DNA from: Lachnospiraceae bacterium
Lineage (GTDB): Bacteria; Bacillota; Clostridia; Lachnospirales; Lachnospiraceae
Reading direction: 5' to 3'
Assembly (NCBI GenBank): GCA_029053015.1
Contig: JAIDHX010000029.1
Coordinates: 62,001 to 126,000 of the forward strand
Length of the DNA: 64,000 nucleotides
In this document: piece by piece, positions 46,312 through 55,007 of the stretch
How positions within the stretch are numbered: position 1 is the stretch's first letter
How the letters are laid out: each line of letters starts with the position of its first letter
Position numbers and translations under genes: made by a program
Notes under the pieces: generated by a model
What the model was told of the DNA's origin: nothing
Database searches by the model: none
Seen by the model: the letters and a program-made list of their open reading frames with translations, nothing else

Positions 46312-46854
46312 TCAGGTACCGGCATGTTCCCGCACATACTGCATAAATTCCGGCGTCTTGGACCAGTATTTTATACCCCAGTTTTCAAAATTCCACTCTG
46401 CCATATAATCGTTACATTCAAAGTCGATGTAGTATATTTTTTCATTCTGTACAACAAAATTTGTCGGAAAATAATCTATGTTTGTGTCGGCGGCATATAG
46501 CAGCGCACACATATCCTTTATCTGTTCCATGTAGGCTGCTTCCATTTTATCCTGCTTTACCAAATCATAAACGGTATCGCCCTCTATATATTCCTTCAAA
46601 ATACGCTCGTGCTCCCTATCTACATCAAGCATCTCGGGAATTCTGATTCCGATTTTCTTTAGTCGTTTATAATCGTTTATCTCCGCCTCTATTTTATTTC
46701 CAAACTGATAATAGTCACAGGGTTCATGATGAATCTGCTTTAACACATACTGCCCGGCATCGTCCGACGCCAGATAAGAGTAGCCGCCCTTCCCTTTTCC
46801 CAACAGCTTCACTATCTCATATTCTTTTTCGTTTACAAACATTTTTTCTGCCAT
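46312..46854 (-). CDS. Small protein-kinase-like (RIO/APH fold) protein
   Basis: 180 residues. Kinase N-lobe: EIVKLLGKGKGGYSYLA (glycine loop), YVLKQIH (Lys). C-lobe: NIDYFPTNFVVQNEKIYYIDFECND, in which D-x-x-x-x-N and I-D-F-E correspond to the catalytic and metal loops of RIO and aminoglycoside kinases. Shorter than either (about 260), lacking the helical C-terminal part. It could be an atypical kinase or a small-molecule phosphotransferase; substrate unknown. Followed by a DUF1877 gene 15 bp upstream on the same strand. Confidence 0.7.
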   Translation of the reverse strand: MAEKMFVNEKEYEIVKLLGKGKGGYSYLASDDAGQYVLKQIHHEPCDYYQFGNKIEAEINDYKRLKKIGIRIPEMLDVDREHERILKEYIEGDTVYDLVKQDKMEAAYMEQIKDMCALLYAADTNIDYFPTNFVVQNEKIYYIDFECNDYMAEWNFENWGIKYWSKTPEFMQYVREHAGT

Positions 46855-46868
46855 AAGAACCCCTTACT

Positions 46869-47351
46869 TTAGGCAATAAAAACGATGACGTTCTCCTCTG
46901 CCTCTGCCACTTCCTGTATCCATTTCTTTAATTCCGCAAAATTTGCCCAGACATACTGAAAAAATTCTTCCTCGGATTCATTGTCCATAACAGGGTAAAC
47001 GTGGTCGGCAATCATATCTTCTATGCAGAAGCTTTCCCGAAAGGCGGCCTCATCCCACGCAGTCAGGGCATCCACTATCAACTTTACAATGTCCTTTTCA
47101 ATCAGCCGCGCCGGACCATAGCCCATATCCTCGTCATTGACAGGCTCTCCGCCCAGCACCAGCCAGCTTGCCGGTTCTTTTGTCATGCCCCATACCTCGC
47201 CCGTCAGGGTGTAATGGATAGCATGCCATGCCTTATCGACACACATCAGGCGGTCTTCATTGTCCTCATCAAATAAAATCCCGTTGCTTCCCTCCCTGAG
47301 TTTTTGCACGGTATCGTCATCAGCCCTAAAATAGTACCCAATCATACCCAT
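46869..47351 (-). CDS. DUF1877 (YfbM-like) family protein
   Basis: 160 residues. Features of DUF1877: start GMIGYYFRADDDTVQKL, DKAWHAIHYTLTGE, LVLGGEPVNDEDMGYGPARLI, and DYVW-like end region FFQYVWANFAELKKWI. The family is a common cytoplasmic protein of unknown function, often near polymorphic-toxin or immunity genes. It is 15 bp from the kinase-like gene, so the two may be co-expressed. Confidence 0.8.
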   Translation of the reverse strand: MGMIGYYFRADDDTVQKLREGSNGILFDEDNEDRLMCVDKAWHAIHYTLTGEVWGMTKEPASWLVLGGEPVNDEDMGYGPARLIEKDIVKLIVDALTAWDEAAFRESFCIEDMIADHVYPVMDNESEEEFFQYVWANFAELKKWIQEVAEAEENVIVFIA

Positions 47352-47447
47352 ATTGCTTTTCCTCCTCTCCTTTATGTAACAAATTATAACATGAAATGAA
47401 CAGGACAGAAAGAACTAATTGAAATGCTTTATATCGCTATTCTGTTT

Positions 47448-47942
47448 TTATCCAAATGTATTGTAAAATGTAAATCCGACCACATCTTTTTCTGTTGCGG
47501 TAAACGTATCATATTTTTCATTTGTATACTCGCTGATAATCTGTTTCCAAAAGTTCTGAGCAGGCAGGTTATTTGTCCACTGTGATACTTCCCACCCGCC
47601 GGGAAACATATCAAAAATCTTCATAGAAGCTGCCTTACCGACCCCCTTACGGCGGTATTTTTTCATAACAAAAAATTCTGCTATATTGTGTGGATTAGAC
47701 AAATTATTATATTCACAGCAAGACCTTACTAAAACCAAACCTGCAAGTTTTCCGTCAACTCTAATAAAGAAGGGATATCTTCCTTCCTCATTCCAATAAT
47801 CATCAATACGTGGATAACCAAAGTATCCATATTCATTTATATCATCATCGGAAAACTCCGAAAAATCATATTTATATAATTCCATCATCTGAATGAAAAC
47901 AGATTTTTGTTCAATCAATATAGGCTCAATACTAATATCCAT
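47448..47942 (-). CDS. GNAT acetyltransferase
   Basis: 164 residues. Core: PFFIRVDGKLAGLVLVR (strands 3-4), IAEFFVMKKYRRKGVGKAAS (motif A, acetyl-CoA loop R-R-K-G-V-G-K), then NNLPAQNFWKQII. Acetylates an unknown small molecule or protein amino group. Immediately downstream of a short ORF and the TIR-protein gene. Similar proteins appear in many Firmicutes accessory regions. Confidence 0.85.
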   Translation of the reverse strand: MDISIEPILIEQKSVFIQMMELYKYDFSEFSDDDINEYGYFGYPRIDDYWNEEGRYPFFIRVDGKLAGLVLVRSCCEYNNLSNPHNIAEFFVMKKYRRKGVGKAASMKIFDMFPGGWEVSQWTNNLPAQNFWKQIISEYTNEKYDTFTATEKDVVGFTFYNTFG

Positions 47943-47954
47943 AAATTGCCTCCA

Positions 47955-48185
47955 TCAAATTCCGATTGTGAAGTCAGATGGTTCAACATGCGGAACATTC
48001 AAACCATTGACTGATAGTGTTGTTGCAGAACCAAATGTATGTACCACCTCATATTCCTTGAAATTCACTCCAATGCGTTCTTCAATTTTTGCAATCACAT
48101 CATTAAGATTTGTGTTAGAAATCAATTTCCCGCTGCCAACCTGCACCTGTATCACAAAAATCGAATTCACATGTGCATATTTCAA
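47955..48185 (-). CDS. Possible small protein downstream of TIR gene
   Basis: A 76-codon frame from a TTG at 48185 with no clear RBS, beginning almost at the stop of the TIR-protein gene. The predicted peptide has amphipathic strands (IFVIQVQVGSGKLIS, EVVHTFGSATTLSV). Possibly translationally coupled. The same frame runs upstream inside the TIR gene but that part is not counted. No family recognised; could be chance. Confidence 0.4.
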   Translation of the reverse strand: MKYAHVNSIFVIQVQVGSGKLISNTNLNDVIAKIEERIGVNFKEYEVVHTFGSATTLSVNGLNVPHVEPSDFTIGI

Positions 48186-48189
48186 AGTA

Positions 48190-50292
48190 TTATTCTGTTG
48201 CAGCCTCAGCAAAATCTTCCAGTTTTGGCATGACGTACTGAGAGCGCACCTCAGCCGATATCCTATCAATCTCAGCCTTCTTATCAGCATTTACCTGGTT
48301 GATTGCAGGCTGATGATTTGCCTGAATCTGCTGCTGTGTCGGGATTGCATTCAGCCGATTCTGCGCTTCGTCAATCTGGGCTTGCAGCGCCTTCTTCTCT
48401 TTACCTTTAAAGAATCCCAGTGAAGATTGCCGGCTACGCCAATCGGATATCTGACGCTCTATGCTTTCTCGCTGCCTATTGCATTCAGAAACTTCCTCAT
48501 TAATCGCCCTCTGAATACCATTCAAGCGTGAATCATAATCTCCTGACAGCCCGCTAACTCGTGTATCAATTTCTTCCTGAATCTGCCGATTTACTGCGGT
48601 GCAAGCTGCATCATACGCGGCCTTTTGCCTTGCCTCTTTTTGACGTCTCTCCTCTGCCTCCTTTAACAACCTTTCTTTTTCTTCCTTCGCCCCAATTAAT
48701 GAATAGCCTAAATCACTCTGTTCTATTAGTTCATAAGAAACCAGGTCTTGTAAAACTCTTGAGACATCCATACTTGAATATTTATAAAGGGTACCTTCTT
48801 TACCAATTGCTGATGGTGCGTGTATTTCACAATCACTCAAAACCGACAAAATCCCCTGTATTATATGAATACTTTCTATCAACTGTTGGTATGTATACGA
48901 ACTTACAATTCCTGCGGACAATAAACTCGAATAGATATCACGAGCTTCCTTTTCCCCCTCAGAGGTTCTAAGCATCAAGTACTCATACGCACTTTTTTTA
49001 ATAGAATCTAATTCTTCTTTGCCTTTCTCCCTATATAGTTTCTTTAAAAGATCAATAAGCCTCAATCTCTCAATCTTTAACTCATTTGCATCTCTCACAG
49101 CCTGCAACTCTTTCTTTAGAGTTGCATCTGCAAACTGTTCTGCACGCCTAAACGCTTTGTTATCATCAAGAAGACAAACCTTATCATCCAAATCATTCAA
49201 TGAAGATAAACCGTTAAACGCAAGGAATTTGCCAAGGTACGCATGAGCGTCTGAAGGATTCGCATCCAATGCACGTTCAAAATAACCTTCTGCCCCTTCA
49301 AAATCACCATCTTCCAGAGCCATATTACCTCTTTGGGTAAGAGCAGAAACTTCTGCACTTGTGACTCCATCCAATACATTACCGCTCGAACCAGACTTTG
49401 AACCAAGAATCTTTCCGATCCCTCTCAGCAGATCCTGAATTGCTCCAACCTTACCCATGTCCTGTGCTTGGAGTCTTGCGAACTCTTTGGGCATATCATA
49501 GGCATCAATTCCTTTATAACAAGGAATCAATGTTTTCTTTGCTCCCTTCTCAATCAAACCAAGAAATCTGCTCCACTCGTTCTTAACCCAGACCGCATTA
49601 TAGTATTCATAATCAGTACCAAAAGCCAGCATTACTTTTGCTGAATTGAGTGCAGCGAAAATATATCGCTCGTAGTCCTGACCAAGTTTATCTTCAAGTG
49701 TAATTCGGGAGAAAAAGACCTTATAACCCTTTTCTACAAGTGCATCATAAACATCTTGGGCAATCACACTGTCTATCGTGCGTTCTCCCATTGCATCTGT
49801 TTCCTTGTAGCAGATAAAAATGTCATATGGTTCTTCTTTTGATGAGACTTCATTTATGCCAATTCGCAATTCTTCGATCGCTTTTGCTTCATTGCGGTAT
49901 ATTGCACGTGATATTGGATCAGAATATTCCATAACCATTTCAAAATCCTGATCATCCATGATACTATCAAAAGATGACCTATGGCATGTGGGAATTTTCT
50001 TACCAGTCTTTGGATCGTCTACATACTCTATACCAAACTTGCAGAGAAGAAGCCCCCAGTAAGCCTCTGCTTCCTCAGGAAAATCAGCAACGATTGTTTC
50101 ATAGACACCAGATGCCTTATCAAACTCACATGCACTTCTCAGCCTGTTTGCTCGCGTAAAAAGATTAATCTTCTTTTCATCGTCCAGTTGTGGAACAGTT
50201 TGTACAGATCCACAGTAATCACACTCACATACGGTCATTCCCTCTTGGATATCAAGAGTTCCACCGCACATTTTACATTTGAAAACAGCCAC
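48190..50292 (-). CDS. Zinc-ribbon / TIR / TPR protein
   Basis: I place the start at GTG 50292, which has TTGGAGGG six bases before it; this gives 700 residues beginning VAVFKCKMCGG. Domains: a zinc ribbon (Cys 6, 9, 24, 27), a helical part, a TIR domain at about 155-250 (YDIFICYKETDAMGERT, then GYKVFFSRITLEDKLGQDYE, IFAALNSAKVMLAFG), a TPR-like repeat (GDFEGAEGYFERALDANPSDAHAYLGK), and a long C-terminal coiled coil (470-690). Glu208 in DYERYIFAAL aligns with the catalytic Glu of NAD-cleaving TIR domains (SARM1 pattern F-E-D-K-L-I). NAD cleavage is possible but untested. Similar proteins occur in gut Firmicutes. Confidence 0.82.
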   Translation of the reverse strand: MAVFKCKMCGGTLDIQEGMTVCECDYCGSVQTVPQLDDEKKINLFTRANRLRSACEFDKASGVYETIVADFPEEAEAYWGLLLCKFGIEYVDDPKTGKKIPTCHRSSFDSIMDDQDFEMVMEYSDPISRAIYRNEAKAIEELRIGINEVSSKEEPYDIFICYKETDAMGERTIDSVIAQDVYDALVEKGYKVFFSRITLEDKLGQDYERYIFAALNSAKVMLAFGTDYEYYNAVWVKNEWSRFLGLIEKGAKKTLIPCYKGIDAYDMPKEFARLQAQDMGKVGAIQDLLRGIGKILGSKSGSSGNVLDGVTSAEVSALTQRGNMALEDGDFEGAEGYFERALDANPSDAHAYLGKFLAFNGLSSLNDLDDKVCLLDDNKAFRRAEQFADATLKKELQAVRDANELKIERLRLIDLLKKLYREKGKEELDSIKKSAYEYLMLRTSEGEKEARDIYSSLLSAGIVSSYTYQQLIESIHIIQGILSVLSDCEIHAPSAIGKEGTLYKYSSMDVSRVLQDLVSYELIEQSDLGYSLIGAKEEKERLLKEAEERRQKEARQKAAYDAACTAVNRQIQEEIDTRVSGLSGDYDSRLNGIQRAINEEVSECNRQRESIERQISDWRSRQSSLGFFKGKEKKALQAQIDEAQNRLNAIPTQQQIQANHQPAINQVNADKKAEIDRISAEVRSQYVMPKLEDFAEAATE

Positions 50293-50430
50293 TTTAACCC
50301 TCCAATCCTGCATCTTTCTCTTGGATGCTCTGCACTTATTCTTTCTTTTTTCCACAAGAAGCAATATATCATCCGAAGCTTGACCAATAGAATCAAATTC
50401 CGATTTTCCAGTTAGACAAACTTGAAGTTA

Positions 50431-50712
50431 TCAACTTGTTATTTCTATCTGATTACCCTCAATTCCTACTATACAGCTTTCATAATATCCATCACCGGTT
50501 GTTCTTGGACCGGATAAAATCTCGTATCCATCGTTTTTGAGTATTTGCGTTAATTCATCCACTTTTTCCTTTGAGCCAACGCTGAATGCTATATGAACAA
50601 GCCCCGTTCTTCTAATTCCCTTTTCTATATCCTGCATATCAGGACGATACATCAGTTCAAGTCGCACACCATCATCAAAAGTCAAAAAATAAGAACGAAA
50701 GAAACAAGGGGC
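50431..50712 (-). pseudogene. Glyoxalase/VOC protein, 3' fragment
   Basis: About 90 residues covering the C-terminal two thirds: [54 protein letters not shown] and EGNQIEITS, where Glu of VRLELM and the final E-IT are metal-ligand positions in the family. The N-terminal 22 residues are present 600 bp upstream (51310-51417) with a foreign ORF in between. Only this part, from an internal ATG at 50685, could be translated. Confidence 0.82.
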
Positions 50713-50722
50713 ACTGCATTAT

Positions 50723-51256
50723 TTATCGTTTTCTGAAAATATCCAATGTGCTTGAATTACATACTGCCATATAATTTCCACATCTACTGAATCCAAAAGC
50801 CCTGATTTCATAGTCTTCAAAGATGACTGTGCATTTTTCCGGATTCGCATACCAGGAAATATAGTTCGGCATAAAGACTATTTTCTCTATCGGCCAGAAA
50901 GGTGCTATTGAAACTAGTATATTTCCATCCTCAGAGTATCGCCGCAAACCACCGCCTCCCTCTCCGGCAATTGATATAACTTCATCCCCAAATTCTTCTG
51001 CAAGAGCAATCAAATCACCTTCATCGTAATTTACTTCACAATATGTCTTTTCCCCTGTTCGGCAATCTATGATACGCTGTCCCTGCGATGAAATAACAAT
51101 TAACTTTTCGGTACGTACATTAGAAAATCCTATATACAGCAAACCACCAACAGCGAAAGTTATTTTTTCCCATCCATCCGGTACACCGCCTGGAATTTGT
51201 TTGATGATGTCTAACAGTCTTATTCTATTTGCATCATCTACATCATTCATATTCAT
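50723..51256 (-). CDS. Unknown protein inserted inside a glyoxalase gene
   Basis: 177 residues, no signal or membrane segment. Alternating strands (EKITFAVGGLLYIGFSN, KLIVISSQGQRIIDCRTG, GNILVSIAPFWPIEKIVFM, MAVCNSSTLDIFRKR) suggest an all-beta, propeller-like or immunity-like fold, but I do not recognise a family. It lies entirely between the two parts of a broken VOC gene and on the same strand, which implies a recent insertion. No transposase or terminal repeats flank it. Confidence 0.6.
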   Translation of the reverse strand: MNMNDVDDANRIRLLDIIKQIPGGVPDGWEKITFAVGGLLYIGFSNVRTEKLIVISSQGQRIIDCRTGEKTYCEVNYDEGDLIALAEEFGDEVISIAGEGGGGLRRYSEDGNILVSIAPFWPIEKIVFMPNYISWYANPEKCTVIFEDYEIRAFGFSRCGNYMAVCNSSTLDIFRKR

Positions 51257-51309
51257 AATCCCCTTTTCCTGCTCAACTGTAATATCGCGAATGTATAGAT
51301 TATAATTAT

Positions 51310-51417
51310 TTATATATGTATTTCATCAGACACAATAAAACGAACTGGGTTTTTAATAAAAAAATCCCTTGCTTTTTCAAGGTCATTTACATACATTGCT
51401 ATATGTTCAACTTTCAT
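51310..51417 (-). pseudogene. Glyoxalase/VOC protein, 5' fragment
   Basis: Starts MKVEHIAMYVNDLEKARDFFIK, the standard VOC first strand with the metal-binding His, then leaves homology (NPVRFIVSDEIHI) and stops after 35 codons. The ATG overlaps the stop codon of the upstream membrane-protein gene (TAATG) and has an AGGAG nearby, so it was once translationally coupled. Continues at 50712. Confidence 0.8.
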
Positions 51418-51923
51418 TACATATCTCCTGCAAAAGGCGCCGCAGGTTCCGCCGTGACGGGCAGGCAGCTTCCTGCCGCCATACAGAAAAGGGCAAATGC
51501 CGCCACCGTAAAAAGAGGTGTAACCTGCGAAATAGCGCTGTTTAATGCGGAATAGCTTGCAAATTCCAAAGCTCCTCCCAGTCTTGCCTGCAACATAAGA
51601 TTAAAGGGCGCTAATACCAAACCGGTCACGAGTTTAAAAAGAACAGCCAGAATAACAAAGATAATCGCCAGTGCCTGCCTTTGCGAAGGTTTCCTCTTCA
51701 CAGAAGCAATACAGAGCAGAAAGATTCCATAAATAAGCATGGGCAGCAGCAATTCTATCATTGCGCCGGTAGGAAAAGAATTCACCTCGCACACATTTTC
51801 GTCGGCAACCCAAATCTGCTTCACTACTCTTTGATTCACCGTCATAAAAACAGCAAGCAGCACCGCCGCTGTCTGCAGCGCTGCCGCAATTCCTGCCAGA
51901 ACCAATATGGTTTTCTGTTTCAT
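51417..51923 (-). CDS. Four-helix membrane protein, unknown
   Basis: 168 residues from the ATG at 51923 (AAGGAG seven bases before). Four hydrophobic segments: ILVLAGIAAALQTAAVLLAVF, MIELLLPMLIYGIFLLCIAS, ALAIIFVILAVLFKLVTGLV and VTPLFTVAAFALFCMAAGS, with an outside loop containing W-V-A-D-E-N-V-C. No family recognised. It was followed in an operon by the glyoxalase gene before that was split. Confidence 0.65.
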   Translation of the reverse strand: MKQKTILVLAGIAAALQTAAVLLAVFMTVNQRVVKQIWVADENVCEVNSFPTGAMIELLLPMLIYGIFLLCIASVKRKPSQRQALAIIFVILAVLFKLVTGLVLAPFNLMLQARLGGALEFASYSALNSAISQVTPLFTVAAFALFCMAAGSCLPVTAEPAAPFAGDM

Positions 51924-51971
51924 GATATACTCCTTACTCCTCAATATGGTCGATACTCTGACTTAAGCTGA

Positions 51972-53051
51972 CTAGTCCCTTAAAATGCTGACATATTTTA
52001 CCGGCGTGCGGTACTTATAGTTGGATATCTTAATGCCGGTTTTGGGGGTGCTCGCATGAATCACCTTACCGCCCCCTATGTACATCGCCACATGATTGAT
52101 GTGACCTGAACTGTCAGCATAAAATACCAAATCACCGGGCTGCAGCTCCGAAGCCGAAATCTTGGTGCCTTCTCCTGCCTGCGCACTCGCAGAATGAGAC
52201 AGCTTAATGCCGAAATGCTTATATATTGACATAACAAAACCGGAACAATCCGTACCATTTGTCAGGCTGCTGCCGCCATACACATAGGGATTGCCCAAAA
52301 ACTGCTTTGCGTACTCCGCAATATCTACACGTAAATCCGATACGTCCTGCCCATAGAGCAGTTCGCTCATGGTGACTGCCGTATCCAGCTTCTCCTCCAC
52401 CGTCACATACTCTGCAAAAACATAGGCGCTGTCCCCATCTATGGATACCTCTACCCAGTCACCCAGCACTTCCACTACTTCAAGCTCCTCGCCCTTGGGA
52501 ACCTGCGTCAGCACAGCGCCGTCCAGGCTGGCCTCGTCCCTTACCTTCAGGGCATCCGCGTTGACAACCGCCACTGTGCGAATCAGTTCCAGCCCTCGCA
52601 TTCTGGCGTCCGCTCCCATGTAGAGATAATCTGTGCTCACATATCCTTCCACATCACCGGAAATAATATGTGCCCAGCCGTCGTCCGTCATCTCCAGAAT
52701 TTCACAGGCGGAGCCTTTCGGCATCTTGCCCACCAGCTTGCCGTCAAGCCCCGGGATGGCGCGGACATTCAAATTGCCGCTCTCTACATTGGCAATTCCC
52801 AAATTGGTATAACCCCAAAAAGAACCGCGTGCGGCTTCCGCTGCGGCAATACACTCCGTTTCGTCGAGCGGCATGTTAAACAAAGTGGCCGCTCCTGCAT
52901 ATGTAGTAAGTTCGCTCATATCTACAGATGACGCATGCGCCTCCAGCAAAAGACCGGATTCCATCGCTCCCGCCAGAAAAATGCCTGCGGCACAGAGACT
53001 CCATCTGCGCATCCTTTTTTTATTTATGTTCATGTATTTTACCTTTCCCAT
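51972..53051 (-). CDS. NlpC/P60 endopeptidase with two SH3 domains
   Basis: 359 residues. Signal sequence RWSLCAAGIFLAGAMESGLLLEAHAS; two SH3_3 domains (NLNVRAIPGLDGKLVGKMPKG at about 100-150 and ALKVRDEASLDGAVLTQVPKG at about 170-225); C-terminal NlpC/P60 domain with catalytic Cys in NGTDCSGFVMSIY, His in GHINHVAMYIG and a third polar residue (HAS). It cleaves peptidoglycan stem peptides in the wall (family). Downstream strand region has no partner; likely monocistronic. Confidence 0.92.
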   Translation of the reverse strand: MGKVKYMNINKKRMRRWSLCAAGIFLAGAMESGLLLEAHASSVDMSELTTYAGAATLFNMPLDETECIAAAEAARGSFWGYTNLGIANVESGNLNVRAIPGLDGKLVGKMPKGSACEILEMTDDGWAHIISGDVEGYVSTDYLYMGADARMRGLELIRTVAVVNADALKVRDEASLDGAVLTQVPKGEELEVVEVLGDWVEVSIDGDSAYVFAEYVTVEEKLDTAVTMSELLYGQDVSDLRVDIAEYAKQFLGNPYVYGGSSLTNGTDCSGFVMSIYKHFGIKLSHSASAQAGEGTKISASELQPGDLVFYADSSGHINHVAMYIGGGKVIHASTPKTGIKISNYKYRTPVKYVSILRD

Positions 53052-53158
53052 TTGTGCTCTGAAACCTCTATATCAAACAAATCCTGTACATATCCTTTGT
53101 TACAAAAATGTTACAAAATTATTATAAACGCGCCGCCGCCCTCTGTCAACCTTTTGCA

Positions 53159-53195
53159 CAAAAAAAGAGCAGAAGTTATGCTCCTGCTCTTTTTG
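53159..53195 (-). terminator. Intrinsic terminator overlapping the end of a lipoprotein gene
   Basis: AGAGCAG (53166-53172) and CTGCTCT (53184-53190) pair around a 11-base loop; on the minus strand a T-run follows. The 5' arm lies in the last codons and stop (53176) of the lipoprotein gene. Confidence 0.8.
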
Positions 53196-54312
53196 CCTGA
53201 AAAAATACACCTTCGTAATAGATCCATATGGTATCCGCATCTACCACAAAAAAGTCTGTTCCAAAACAATAGCTTAAAGATGGACTGGTATCGCTTTCCA
53301 CTGATGTGATACCGACACATGTAATGGTATTGCTTTCGTTCCACCAGCCTGTCATATCGATATTAAACCCCTCTTCAACCTCCTCCTTGGTATAATCCAT
53401 ATAGACATATCCAAACCCTTCCGCTTCAACCGGCTTACCGTTCAGGAAAAAAGCATCCTCGTAGTAGGCCATCCCATAGGTAAGAAATTCATCTATTTGC
53501 TCCTGCGATAACGCATATATGCGGCTGGTTCGGTAGTCCGTTACCTGCCAGCTCCCAAAAAAGACTGTCTCCGACGTATTTTCCGGCTGTGACTCGTTTT
53601 CCGGCTGCGATGGGGTTTCTTCCATTGCCGTCACGAACAGTTCTATTATCGAAGCTTCCCCTATCTCGCTGCATTTCTCATTCAGCTTCCGTATCAGCGC
53701 CTCGTCCGCGCTGTAGCCGTTTTCACATTTCCGATACACCCGTATGTCATAGCTCTCTTTTCCATCCGCCTCATATTTTGCCATTACAATAACGTCAGTG
53801 TCATTGATGCCCTCTACTTCCGTCACATCATAGTAATACACCTCTAAAAACTTACCGATGGAAGTATTGTTTTCCCGGACATCAGGAAATATATAATCCG
53901 CATCCTCCAGAGAAAATTCCAGTTCTGCCAAAGGCTTATACAAATCTTCCGACCCGCTCTCCGTTGCAAAAAAGCAGAGTCTGTAATCCTCCCCTTCCTG
54001 TTCCGGCTCCGCATAGGCCAGGAAGCCAAGCCCCAAATCTCCTACGTTTCCCGCCATCAGGACATGCACCTTTGGCACAGAAGAAACCGCTTCGCCATTT
54101 CCTTCCCCCTCCGTAACGCTTTGCTCCAAACTGTCCGCCTGCCCATTCTGCTGCCCGCTTCCACCCGGCGCCATATCTCCAACTTCTTCCCTGCTAAAGT
54201 TCGGATAACTCTCCTGCGACCCTCCTGCCGCAGCTCTATCCTCCCCCATCGCACAAGCTCCCAAAAGAAACATACTCATACATACACAAAATATTATAAT
54301 TACTTTTTTCAT
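53176..54312 (-). CDS. Lipoprotein, unknown
   Basis: 378 residues. Lipobox: IIFCVCMSMFLLGACAMG, Cys20 or so in LGAC. A Gly/Gln-rich linker of about 60 residues is followed by a domain with VHVLMAGNVGDLGLGF, YRLCFFATESGSEDLYKPLAELEF, and a second domain after 240 (SETVFFGSWQVTDYRTSRIYA). No catalytic motif recognised. The pattern of a lipobox plus two domains is common in Lachnospiraceae sensor or substrate lipoproteins. Followed by its own terminator. Confidence 0.7.
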   Translation of the reverse strand: MKKVIIIFCVCMSMFLLGACAMGEDRAAAGGSQESYPNFSREEVGDMAPGGSGQQNGQADSLEQSVTEGEGNGEAVSSVPKVHVLMAGNVGDLGLGFLAYAEPEQEGEDYRLCFFATESGSEDLYKPLAELEFSLEDADYIFPDVRENNTSIGKFLEVYYYDVTEVEGINDTDVIVMAKYEADGKESYDIRVYRKCENGYSADEALIRKLNEKCSEIGEASIIELFVTAMEETPSQPENESQPENTSETVFFGSWQVTDYRTSRIYALSQEQIDEFLTYGMAYYEDAFFLNGKPVEAEGFGYVYMDYTKEEVEEGFNIDMTGWWNESNTITCVGITSVESDTSPSLSYCFGTDFFVVDADTIWIYYEGVFFQAKRAGA

Positions 54313-54363
54313 CTTTTTATCCTCTCCATTCTAAAATAATTTTGCAGGCAATTGCGAACCGCA

Positions 54364-54921
54364 TTATTCTTTTAAAAGCGTTTTAACATATTCTGCAGTA
54401 ACTTCATCTGTTAATTTTTCATTCATTTCATCGCTTAAATTCTGATTATAAACAAATTCATTCCCTCCGTCTTCATAGATACGAATCTCTGTGTATGGAA
54501 TCATTCCCTGAGGTCCTGCTCCGGAAACATACAAGACTCCTATAACGATTTCATCTTTACTATCTTCATTAATATCCTCAAAAAAAACAAAGGACACCCC
54601 CTCACATAAACCGGACTCTCGGATATTATGATCTGATACATACGGAAACCGGTAAAGAACTTTTTCCTCTTTCAACAAATAGAACGAAGCATCGGTGAGC
54701 GGATCTAAATTCTCATCATAAAAATCCGGCATGCAGGATACGAACGTAACTTTTCCCCACTCGTTTAGAACCACTTCAAATGATTGGTCATCTATCCTGC
54801 TTCTGTCAATGACTTCCATAAGTTGATTATCAGACGTACTTTCGGGCGAATTTTTCTGACAACCCGCCAAACACGTCATACAGAGCAACACAACTATGCC
54901 AATGAAACATTTCTTTCTCAT
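54364..54921 (-). CDS. Lipoprotein, unknown
   Basis: 185 residues from the ATG at 54921 (GAGGG upstream). Signal peptide and lipobox: CFIGIVVLLCMTCLAGCQKN. The mature part holds GKVTFVSCMPDFYDE, FFEDINEDSKDEIVIGVLYV (a D-x-N-x-D-x-x-D-E calcium-loop-like motif) and YTEIRIYEDGG. The calcium-type loop with EIVIG is typical of dockerin-like or VCBS-like repeats. Fifty bases separate it from the next lipoprotein gene. Confidence 0.72.
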   Translation of the reverse strand: MRKKCFIGIVVLLCMTCLAGCQKNSPESTSDNQLMEVIDRSRIDDQSFEVVLNEWGKVTFVSCMPDFYDENLDPLTDASFYLLKEEKVLYRFPYVSDHNIRESGLCEGVSFVFFEDINEDSKDEIVIGVLYVSGAGPQGMIPYTEIRIYEDGGNEFVYNQNLSDEMNEKLTDEVTAEYVKTLLKE

Positions 54922-55007
54922 AGGATTTCCCTCTCTTTCAATTCTGACCCTTCGTCTCGCTGTCATAAATAGATTTCAAATATACATCTAACTTTTTCTA
55001 ATCCCTT

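Noticed and set aside
47955..48290. 111-codon version of the small ORF after the TIR gene
   Set aside because: The first 35 codons lie within the TIR coding region in another frame; only the part after its stop is considered.
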